From CBDVBZ01 sp965372355 (GTDB lineage: Bacteria; Krumholzibacteriota; Krumholzibacteriia; WVZY01): a stretch of DNA of 22,847 nucleotides. The notes under the pieces were generated by a model. That model saw only the letters and a list, made by a program, of their open reading frames with translations, was not told the DNA's origin and searched no databases. The stretch is from NCBI GenBank assembly GCA_965372355.1, contig CBDVBZ010000051.1:1-22847 (forward strand), in the 5' to 3' direction. The translations under genes and the position numbers were made by a program. This document shows, in pieces, positions 14,596 to 21,141 of this stretch (position 1 is its first letter; each line of letters begins with the position of its first letter).

Positions 14596-16014
14596 TCAGG
14601 TTTTGGCGAGTTCCTTCTTCCGCAAGAGGTCCTGCGGGCGGATGTTGTGTTTGGCCAGCTTGTAGCGGAGAGCGCCCCGGCTCATTCCAAGGAGCTGCGA
14701 CGACCGAAGGACGTTGCCGTTGGTCCTGAGCAGCGTAGCCTCGATCACCTTTCTCTCGATCATGTCGAGGCTGATGCCTTCTGCGGGCAGGTTGACGACG
14801 AAATCATCAAAATCGCGCGAAAACGAGATCACGTGAGGGTCGGGTTTCTTCTCGATCGGCAGAATGTCCTTGCCGATGGTCGCGTCGCGGGTCAGCAGCA
14901 CGGCACGCTCGATCACGTTGATCAGTTCGCGAACGTTGCCGGGCCACGGGTACTCGTTCATCAGCGCCAGGGCATCGGGCGTAAAGTGGACGTAGTTCTT
15001 CTTGAACTTCTTCTTGTAGTGGCCCAGATAGTAGGTCGCAAGCATCTCGATGTCTTCCCTGCGGTCCCGCAAAGGCGGTATCTCGATCTGCACGACGTTG
15101 AGTCTATAATAGAGGTCTTCCCGGAACCTGCGTTCCTTGATCTCCTCTTTGATGTCCCGGTTGGTCGCCGCAACGATACGGACGTCGACCTCGATCTGTT
15201 CCTCGCCACCCAGGCGACGGAGCTTCTTGGCATCCAGAACCTTGAGCAGCTTTGCCTGCGTCTTGACATCGATCTCGGTGATTTCGTCCAGAAACAACGT
15301 GCCGTGGTCCGCCAGTTCGATGAGACCGATCTTCTGGGTCTTTGCGTCGGTGAATGCTCCGGGCTCATACCCAAACAGCTCGCTCTCCAGGAGGTTTGGC
15401 GGCAGGGCCGCGCAGTTGATCTCGATAAATGGACCGTTGGCGCGGTCGCTCAGGTCGTGGATCGATTGTGCGAACATGCTCTTGCCCGTGCCGGACTCGC
15501 CGGCGAGAAGAACTGATGTGGTCGCGCTCTTGCTGACGCGCTCGATCAGCGCCATCACATCCTGTGTGGACTTGCTTCGCCCGATAACATCGGACATCCG
15601 CGATGCCTTCTGCCCACTCTTGACGTATTCGTCCCTCTGTTTTCTGCGGTGAATCCCGGAGAGGATCTTGTTGAGAAGGGTCAGGAACGTCGACTCCTCG
15701 AGCGGTTTCAGGAGAAACGCTCTTGCTTCGAGGTGGAGCACGGTCGTGTCCAGCCCCTTGGTGTCATCCGGCGTGCAGAGGACGACCTGGGCCCCCGGGG
15801 ACAGGGAGCGAATCCGTGAGAGCCGCGCCCGGATATCCGTGATGTCCTCGTCGGAATCAGAGATGCCCAGGAGGACGATATCGATCTTCGTCCGGCCGGC
15901 GTTCACGTCGCTCTCCTCGAGCACGCGGACGGGGTGGGCGAGCTTGCCCAACATAGCTCGCATTTGCTGATGCTCTACTTCGTTGCGTTCGATGATGTAG
16001 ATTGCAAAATCCAT
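14596..16014 (-). CDS. Sigma-54-dependent activator (NtrC family) with degenerate receiver domain
   Basis: A 472-residue bacterial enhancer-binding protein. Residues 3-118 fold like a receiver, but the expected phospho-acceptor at the end of strand 3 is Gly50 (DIVLLG) and the acidic pair is Glu9-Arg10; the switch Thr81 and Lys103 remain. Residues 142-375 are the AAA+ domain: Walker A GESGTGKS (172-179), the sigma-54-contact loop as GAFTDA (219-224) where GAFTGA is usual, Walker B TLFLDE (239-244) and arginine-finger region FREDLYYRLNV. A Fis-type helix-turn-helix closes the protein (about 415-457, RSSQLLGMSRGALRYKLAKH). ATG 16014 has AGGA about 8 nt upstream. The gene is divergent from a metallopeptidase lipoprotein across two sigma-54-like promoters, its likely targets. 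No sensor kinase gene is adjacent. Confidence 0.93.
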   Translation of the reverse strand: MDFAIYIIERNEVEHQQMRAMLGKLAHPVRVLEESDVNAGRTKIDIVLLGISDSDEDITDIRARLSRIRSLSPGAQVVLCTPDDTKGLDTTVLHLEARAFLLKPLEESTFLTLLNKILSGIHRRKQRDEYVKSGQKASRMSDVIGRSKSTQDVMALIERVSKSATTSVLLAGESGTGKSMFAQSIHDLSDRANGPFIEINCAALPPNLLESELFGYEPGAFTDAKTQKIGLIELADHGTLFLDEITEIDVKTQAKLLKVLDAKKLRRLGGEEQIEVDVRIVAATNRDIKEEIKERRFREDLYYRLNVVQIEIPPLRDRREDIEMLATYYLGHYKKKFKKNYVHFTPDALALMNEYPWPGNVRELINVIERAVLLTRDATIGKDILPIEKKPDPHVISFSRDFDDFVVNLPAEGISLDMIERKVIEATLLRTNGNVLRSSQLLGMSRGALRYKLAKHNIRPQDLLRKKELAKT

Positions 16015-16027
16015 GGCTGTATTCCTA

Positions 16028-16085
16028 TAACGAAGAAAGCCCACAAGGGGTCGTTAAATCCACCGTGTCCTTATCTTTCCTTATC
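16028..16085. promoter_or_regulatory. Candidate upstream activator sites in the divergent control region
   Basis: TAACGA (16028-16033) and TCGTTA (16051-16056) form an inverted repeat, and CCTTATC occurs twice in direct repeat exactly 10 bp apart (16069-16075, 16079-16085), one helical turn. These lie about 105-160 bp upstream of the start predicted from the plus-strand sigma-54 site at 16163-16178, the usual distance for enhancer-binding-protein sites. Binding by the activator encoded at 14596-16014 is inferred. Confidence 0.25.
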
Positions 16086-16128
16086 GCTTCGTCTGAAGGG
16101 ATAGGAGGTGAAGCACGGCATTGCTATC

Positions 16129-16143
16129 GCAAATCCCGTGCCC
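16129..16143 (-). promoter_or_regulatory. Sigma-54 (-24/-12) promoter facing the activator gene
   Basis: On the minus strand GGCACG (16142 to 16137), four bases, and TTGC (16132 to 16129) match the core consensus GGCACG-N4-TTGC at every position. The predicted start near 16118 leaves a leader of about 100 nt to ATG 16014. It would make the activator self-regulated or controlled by the second activator at 18907. Confidence 0.6.
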
Positions 16144-16162
16144 CGGGGGCCGGGGTCCTATT

Positions 16163-16178
16163 CGGCACGATATCTGCA
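16163..16178 (+). promoter_or_regulatory. Sigma-54 (-24/-12) promoter facing the metallopeptidase lipoprotein gene
   Basis: CGGCACGATATCTGCA has GG (16164-16165) and GC (16176-16177) exactly 10 nt apart and GGCACG intact; it departs from TGGCACG-N4-TTGCW at the first T and one T of the -12 box. The predicted start near 16189 is about 96 nt before GTG 16285. It is back to back with the minus-strand site at 16129-16143. Confidence 0.55.
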
Positions 16179-16284
16179 AATGCGCCAGGGGAAGGGTGGG
16201 TGATAGGGCTTGCCCCCGATGTGGGGGTTGGGTAAATTAGTAAGGATCCCCTCGGCGAAACGGTTCTCCAGGAAGAGGATAAAC

Positions 16285-18093
16285 GTGCTTCGAATCATGC
16301 GTCTGATAGGTGCTGTTGGCGTCCCGCTCGGGCTCCTGAGCGCCCTCGCAATTGTGGTCATCCTCCCGGCACTGTCTTCGTGCGGCTCGGAAGACGACGG
16401 CATGAAACCTCCGCCTCCGCCGGATCCGCCCATACTAGTTTCTTTGAGCAAGACCGTTCTCTCGGTGGGCGACACGTTGAGCATCATCGGCGAGAAGTTC
16501 GCTCCGACACCCTCCCAGAACCGCGTGCGGTTTGCCAACTCGCTGGCGAGTGTTCCTCCGTACTTCGTCACCGCCGACAGTCTGACCGATAGTCTAGCCG
16601 TCGTTGTGCCCGAGTGGGCTGCTTCCGGACCGCTCCAGGTGATATCCGCCGGTGCGACCAGCGACCCGGTCACTGTTGAGATTCTCCGCGGTGTTGGAGA
16701 AGTCTGGGTTATGGGTGGGGATGCGACGTTCGACTTCAAGCTCCCGGGTGCGGGTGCCGGCGAAGAATATCTGCTGATACCATACTCGGCGTCGACCTCT
16801 GGCGCGGCGAACTACTTCTATTCGGTGACGCCGGGAACGACGTCGGTCTACCCCGCTCCTCCCGCGATGAGCGCGGGGTCCGCAGCGGGGACGGTGACAT
16901 TCCCGATGGAATTCAAGCGAGCGATCCGCGAGCAGGCGATCGAGTATATCCAGCGGCACGCGGGCGAGGTTCGGCCGCTCGAGAGGGCTCCACGAGCCAC
17001 GGCGGCATCGCCGATGAGGACGTTCTCGGTTCTCAAATGCGCCAACTGCTCCACATCGAATCCGAGCAACTACAACCAGGTCACAGCGAACCTCGTGTAT
17101 ACCGGCAGCAACACGCTGGTCTACGCCGACGTCAACCAGCCGACCGGCAGCTTTACGCAGGCCGACTACAACGATTTGGGGCTGCAGTTCGACACGCAGA
17201 CCTACGACACCACGACACACTACTTCGGGTCGCCATCGGACATCGGTGATGCCGGCAAGGTGGTCATTCTGTTCACGCCGCAGGTAAACGAGCTCACGCC
17301 GGACGGCACGGCCAATCAGGGTTTTATCTCGGGGTTCTTTCTGGTCAACGATCTGGCACCGAACTTCTTTCCGACGACATCGAACGGCACCGAGATGTTT
17401 TATGCGATGGTGCCCGACCCGAACAACGAGCGTGGAAACAGGTTCTCGAAAAGTCTCGTCATGGGGCTCACGCCGGCCACCCTGGCGCATGAGTTCGAGC
17501 ACATGATCAGCTTTGGCTTCCGGTTTGTCGTGGCGGGTGGAGGGACGAGCTTTGGTTTTACTCAGTTGACGTGGCTCGAAGAGGGCATGGCACACATGTC
17601 CGAGGACCTCAACGGCTTCACTCAGAGCAATCAAAACCGCGTAAACTTGTATCTTCCGGACCCCGGCAGTGTGTCGCTTATGGGAGGTGACAGCCTGGAG
17701 CAGCGCGGCGGGATCTTCCTCTTCCTGCGTTATCTTGGAGACCAGCTGGGCGAAGACATCTTCAAGCCGATGACTCAAAGCACCTGCAAGGGCATACCGT
17801 GTGTGGAAAGCGCTACCGGCATGAACTTCTTCACATCCGTGGCGGATTATCTCGCGACGCTGTTTCTCGACGGGGCGGGGGTGACGCTCGATCCGAGGTA
17901 CCGCTACACATCGAACGTGAATCTGACCCTCCTTGCCAACGCGATCGATTCGCGTAGCGTTTCGGAAGGAATGTTTAACGGTACGGTCATGGGGGCGGCC
18001 GGCGACTACTATGACATATCGGGCATTCAGACGCCCGCGACGAACTTTCGGGTGACCGGCGGTATCCGCGTCATTGTGGTGCGGACGAGATAG
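16285..18093 (+). CDS. Lipoprotein with IPT/TIG-like domain and HExxH metallopeptidase domain (M30/hyicolysin-like)
   Basis: A 602-residue exported protein. A signal peptide ends in the lipobox LSSC (Cys33), followed by acidic residues and a proline spacer (PPPPPDPP). Residues about 48-135 read like an IPT/TIG immunoglobulin-like domain (KTVLSVGDTLSIIGEKFAPT). The C-terminal half has the zinc motif HEFEH (His402, Glu403, His406) and the downstream glutamate in WLEEGMAHMSEDL (432-433), an arrangement seen in M30-like gluzincins; M30 assignment is by motif recollection only. GTG 16285 is chosen because GAAGAGG lies about 7 nt upstream; ATG 16297 is possible, and a longer frame to 16210 lacks a proper signal peptide. 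It stands divergent from a sigma-54 activator and is followed directly by a small lipoprotein gene. Confidence 0.85.
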   Translation: MLRIMRLIGAVGVPLGLLSALAIVVILPALSSCGSEDDGMKPPPPPDPPILVSLSKTVLSVGDTLSIIGEKFAPTPSQNRVRFANSLASVPPYFVTADSLTDSLAVVVPEWAASGPLQVISAGATSDPVTVEILRGVGEVWVMGGDATFDFKLPGAGAGEEYLLIPYSASTSGAANYFYSVTPGTTSVYPAPPAMSAGSAAGTVTFPMEFKRAIREQAIEYIQRHAGEVRPLERAPRATAASPMRTFSVLKCANCSTSNPSNYNQVTANLVYTGSNTLVYADVNQPTGSFTQADYNDLGLQFDTQTYDTTTHYFGSPSDIGDAGKVVILFTPQVNELTPDGTANQGFISGFFLVNDLAPNFFPTTSNGTEMFYAMVPDPNNERGNRFSKSLVMGLTPATLAHEFEHMISFGFRFVVAGGGTSFGFTQLTWLEEGMAHMSEDLNGFTQSNQNRVNLYLPDPGSVSLMGGDSLEQRGGIFLFLRYLGDQLGEDIFKPMTQSTCKGIPCVESATGMNFFTSVADYLATLFLDGAGVTLDPRYRYTSNVNLTLLANAIDSRSVSEGMFNGTVMGAAGDYYDISGIQTPATNFRVTGGIRVIVVRTR

Positions 18094-18126
18094 GTGGGAT
18101 CATTGCTTTATCGACGTAACCAGGCG

Positions 18127-18690
18127 ATGTCAAAAACTCTCTCTACAATAATAGCGGTGGGCATGATTGCCCTGGCGTTTCCGGGCTTGCTCGGTTGTGG
18201 CGGGTCAAAGGGTCAGAATGGCGACGGCGGTGCTGAGGGCGACATCCTCGTCGCCCGGGGCATCGTATCCTCGCGGGGAGGCACGCCGTTCTCATTGCTC
18301 GTGCTCGAGACGACGGCGGGCAAGCTCTACCTGATCGAGCCGTCACGGGTTGCCGACGAGCTGCGCAGTCTGGACGGCATGGAAGTCTCCGTCAGGGCCA
18401 AGATCTTGCCCCAGGCCGAAGACGAGCACCTGGCGATCGATGTCATCGACTACGATTTGTTGGCCCTGTCATCCGGCGAAATACCCATCGTGGGCTATAT
18501 CCGTCCCGGCGGTATGATCGAAGATACAAACATGGTCATCTGGATCCTCGACGGCGACTTCAAAGATGTGCTTGCCACGTTCGTCGGCGCGAAGCTATGG
18601 GTCGTCGGCGTGTCGATGCAGTCGATCGACAGACCGGAAGCCACCTACCGCGTTCTCCTCGTCACCGAGTACGGTGTGATTCGTCCGTAG
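18127..18690 (+). CDS. Small predicted lipoprotein of unknown function
   Basis: A 187-residue exported protein. The N-terminus MSKTLSTIIAVGMIALAFPG ends in the lipobox LLGC and a short Gly-rich spacer (GGSKGQNGDGGAEG). The remainder is beta-rich and looks like two OB-like halves (about 40-110 and 115-185: ARGIVSSRGGTPFSLLVLET and VGYIRPGGMIEDTNMVIWIL), but no known family was recognised. It follows the metallopeptidase lipoprotein by only 33 bp and should share its transcript, so it may be a partner or regulator of that peptidase. Other starts are a TTG at 18106 behind AGGTGG and a GTG at 18094 touching the previous stop; all keep the same lipobox. Confidence 0.7.
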   Translation: MSKTLSTIIAVGMIALAFPGLLGCGGSKGQNGDGGAEGDILVARGIVSSRGGTPFSLLVLETTAGKLYLIEPSRVADELRSLDGMEVSVRAKILPQAEDEHLAIDVIDYDLLALSSGEIPIVGYIRPGGMIEDTNMVIWILDGDFKDVLATFVGAKLWVVGVSMQSIDRPEATYRVLLVTEYGVIRP

Positions 18691-18906
18691 TCGGTCGGCA
18701 CGGTGGCTATCCACAGCTCTCCCGGTATCCCGGCTGTCAAGAAATTGACACAAGCAACTCACCGATAAACTCAACTAATTTCCTGCGTTCAGTCTCTGTG
18801 TCTGCTTTTGTTGACGCCTCGTCCGCCCGCCCGCCGCACCGACCGGTTTTCCAAGATCGTATGCGTCGAAGTTACAGGGAGTTACGTTGACGATTCGTGC
18901 CACGGC

Positions 18907-20001
18907 ATGGCACCGAACTTGCGGTATCAAGACGCGAGAACAAGCACCTCCCGTGCGCGCGCTGTAAGACTGCCGACCCGCAAGCAGCTGACATTGAAAA
19001 CCCCACCGCCAAAGCTCGATCCGCCGATTGTCGGCTCTTCTCCCGCGATGGAAAAGGTCGTACGGCTCATCAGTCTGTTGTCACGCACCGATGTCAGCGT
19101 TCTTGTGACGGGCGAGAGTGGGACGGGCAAAGAACTCGTGGCCCGCAACCTCCACACCTGCGGGGCGCGAGCGGGCAGGCCGTTTGTCGCCGTCAACTGT
19201 GCCGCCTTGAACCCGGGTGTTCTCGAGAGCGAGCTCTTTGGACACGGCCGCGGGTCGTTTACCGGAGCGGTGAGCGATCACGCCGGGCTCTTCGAGCAGG
19301 CCGACGGTGGCACGCTCTTTCTGGACGAGATCGGCGAGCTGCCGCCCTTCGTTCAGGCCAAGCTGCTCCGCGTTCTCCAGGACGGCCAGGTGAGAGGAGT
19401 CGGGTCGAAGGGGACTCGACCGGTCGACGTGCGTGTTCTGTCCGCCACCAATATGGATCTGGACCGAGCCGTCGGCGAGGGAACATTCCGAAAAGATCTC
19501 TTCTACCGGCTCAATGTCGTGCGCGTCCACCTTGCGCCGCTCCGCGAACGGCCGGGGGATATCCTCGATTTCATCGAGTTCTTTTTTACCTCGAACCGGT
19601 ACCGCATTCCCGTAGTGTCGTACGAGACCCGCGAAGCGCTCCTCCACTACCGCTGGCCGGGCAATGTCAGGGAGTTGCAGAACGAGCTCGAGCGGGTCGT
19701 TGCCCTCTACCCGGACTACCACGACATCTCACCCTCGATGCTCTCCAGCCGAATCACGCGACGCTGTTCGGATGACGCGTTCGATATGCGGCTTTTGCAC
19801 GACGGCCCGCTACCCCAGGCGGTTGGCTATCTGGAGGAGAGCCTTCTCCGAAAGACGCTCGATGAGACGAACTGGAACAAATCAAAATCCGCGCGAAAAC
19901 TCGGGCTCTCGCGACAAGGTCTCCTGAAGAAGATCAAGCGCTACGGCATCGTACAAACCAAGCCGGGTGAAAGCCTCGATATCCAGGTCGACCCGATCTG
20001 A
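18907..20001 (+). CDS. Receiver-less sigma-54-dependent activator (PspF-like layout)
   Basis: A protein of up to 364 residues: AAA+ domain followed by Fis-type helix-turn-helix, without a receiver, GAF or PAS domain. Walker A is GESGTGKE (69-76), the sigma-54 loop is GSFTGA (116-121; Ser for Ala), Walker B is TLFLDE (136-141), and FRKDLFYRLNVVRVHLAPLR carries the arginine-finger region. The HTH is near the C-terminus (SKSARKLGLSRQGLLKKIKRYG). The start is doubtful. ATG 18907 has no SD and overlaps a perfect sigma-54 promoter-like sequence (18908-18922); if that promoter drives the gene, translation must begin later, for example at TTG 18994 (335 residues), still with a complete AAA+ domain. 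Such proteins are usually controlled by a separate partner protein or by their level. Neighbours are the lipoprotein pair upstream and a Gfo/Idh-like gene downstream. Confidence 0.9.
   Translation: MAPNLRYQDARTSTSRARAVRLPTRKQLTLKTPPPKLDPPIVGSSPAMEKVVRLISLLSRTDVSVLVTGESGTGKELVARNLHTCGARAGRPFVAVNCAALNPGVLESELFGHGRGSFTGAVSDHAGLFEQADGGTLFLDEIGELPPFVQAKLLRVLQDGQVRGVGSKGTRPVDVRVLSATNMDLDRAVGEGTFRKDLFYRLNVVRVHLAPLRERPGDILDFIEFFFTSNRYRIPVVSYETREALLHYRWPGNVRELQNELERVVALYPDYHDISPSMLSSRITRRCSDDAFDMRLLHDGPLPQAVGYLEESLLRKTLDETNWNKSKSARKLGLSRQGLLKKIKRYGIVQTKPGESLDIQVDPI
18908..18922 (+). promoter_or_regulatory. Sigma-54 (-24/-12) promoter-like site over the start of the second activator gene
   Basis: TGGCAC-N5-TTGC matches the consensus at all ten fixed positions, with GG and GC 10 nt apart. 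It overlaps the first ATG of the activator frame. The predicted start point is near 18934. Either the gene starts downstream and is sigma-54 controlled, or the match is coincidental within coding sequence. Confidence 0.45.
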
Positions 20002-20052
20002 AACGTCTCCGTTTACAACGACGCTGCATTGGCTTAGAATGCTGTTCACCCA

Positions 20053-20073
20053 ACCGGGCTTGGTTTGCCCGGT
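20053..20073. terminator. Hairpin after the second activator gene
   Basis: ACCGGGC (20053-20059) and GCCCGGT (20067-20073) form a perfect 7-bp stem with a loop of seven bases. It lies 51 bp past the activator stop codon and about 50 bp before the next start. There is no T-run, so it is a weak terminator candidate or an attenuating hairpin. Confidence 0.4.
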
Positions 20074-20125
20074 CATCGACGCATGTCCAGTAGGCACGCG
20101 AGTGTTGTCCTCGGAGGCCGCTAAG

Positions 20126-21136
20126 GTGGAAAAGAAAGTCAAAGTCGCAGTCGTTGGCGCCGGCAATGTGGCGCAGATCGCTCACCTCCCCGCATACAGA
20201 AATCATGCCAGGGCTGAGGTCGTCGCGCTGGTCGAGACGGACCCCGTCAAGGCAAAGCGAGTTGCCGACCAGTTTGGTATCGATAAGGTGTATGACGATT
20301 TTACACGCATGTTGAAGAAGGAAGACGTAGACGCCGTCGATATCTGTACACCGAATTATCTGCACGCCCCGATGGCGATCACCGCGCTGAGATCCGGGCG
20401 ACACGTTCTCTGCGAAAAACCCATCGCGCGCAACGCCAAAGAGGCCAAGCGCATGGTCGACACGGCCAAGAAGCAGAGAAAAATCCTGATGGTCGCGATG
20501 AACAACCGCTTTCGTAGCGACGTCGGTGTTCTCAGGGAGTTCGTCAGACGGGGTGAGTTGGGAAGCATCCAGCTCGTCAAGGCGGGCTGGCGCAGGATCG
20601 CGCAGGACTGGCCGCACCGGAGCTGGTTCACCGACCACGAGAAGGCGGGTGGCGGCGCGTTGCTCGACCTCGGGTTGCCAAAAATGGATCTGGCGATGTG
20701 GATCGCGGGCTTGAGGACACCGGAGCGTGTGACGTGCAGGGTCTTCAGACGGGCGGGCAAACGAGGCGTCGAAGATAGTGCCTGCGCGATGGTGAATTTT
20801 GCCGGAGGCGGTTGTCTGATTCTCGAAGTCACCTGGAACCTAATGGAGCCGAAGGATCACGTCTACCTCGAGGTGTATGGCAGCAAGGGGGCCGCGACCC
20901 TCAACCCCCTACGGATCCACAAGGCGATGCACGGACATCTCGTGAACGTCACTCCCGCACTCACGCGACAGAGCGACTACAAAGCCAGCTACCGGCGCGA
21001 AATCGATCATTTCATCGACTGTATTCAGAAAAAACGCAAGCCGCTGACGACAGGCGCCGAGGCGGCATCGGTACTCCAGATTCTCGACGCGATGTACGAA
21101 TCGGCATCATCCGGTTGCGAGGTCAGCTTCTCTTGA
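20126..21136 (+). CDS. Gfo/Idh/MocA-family oxidoreductase lacking the usual catalytic histidine
   Basis: A 336-residue protein with an N-terminal NAD(P)-binding Rossmann domain (VAVVGAGNVAQ, about 7-17; DICTPNYLHAP, 72-82; EKP, 97-99, with the conserved Lys98) and a C-terminal alpha/beta substrate domain. In family dehydrogenases such as inositol dehydrogenase, an Asp is followed four residues later by the catalytic His; here the segment is GGGALLDLGLPKMD, so Asp181 is kept but the His position is Pro185. The protein may be a noncanonical dehydrogenase or a binding protein. GTG 20126 is chosen because GGAGG lies 8 nt upstream and the Rossmann strand begins at once; a frame to 19967 overlaps the previous gene. 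lnt starts 5 bp after the stop and is probably cotranslated. The substrate is unknown; sugar or inositol is possible. Confidence 0.88.
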   Translation: MEKKVKVAVVGAGNVAQIAHLPAYRNHARAEVVALVETDPVKAKRVADQFGIDKVYDDFTRMLKKEDVDAVDICTPNYLHAPMAITALRSGRHVLCEKPIARNAKEAKRMVDTAKKQRKILMVAMNNRFRSDVGVLREFVRRGELGSIQLVKAGWRRIAQDWPHRSWFTDHEKAGGGALLDLGLPKMDLAMWIAGLRTPERVTCRVFRRAGKRGVEDSACAMVNFAGGGCLILEVTWNLMEPKDHVYLEVYGSKGAATLNPLRIHKAMHGHLVNVTPALTRQSDYKASYRREIDHFIDCIQKKRKPLTTGAEAASVLQILDAMYESASSGCEVSFS

Positions 21137-21141
21137 GAAAT

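Noticed and set aside
16121..16240. A 39-codon frame from TTG 16121 behind a strong GGAGGTGA, with CxC and CPRCGG motifs like a small zinc ribbon
   Set aside because: The frame runs through both sigma-54-like promoters, and the predicted plus-strand transcript would begin after its start codon. The start is TTG, and another frame (GTG 16109) uses the same SD region. The cysteines may arise from GC-rich sequence.
16101..16284. Possible riboswitch in the leader of the lipoprotein peptidase gene
   Set aside because: The paired CGTGCC/GGCACG and C/G runs are better explained by the two opposed sigma-54 boxes; no known riboswitch core was recognised.
16594..17778. Long minus-strand frame (about 394 codons) within the metallopeptidase lipoprotein gene
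   Set aside because: Arg/His-rich antisense frame with no motif; the plus-strand protein has a signal peptide, lipobox and zinc motif.
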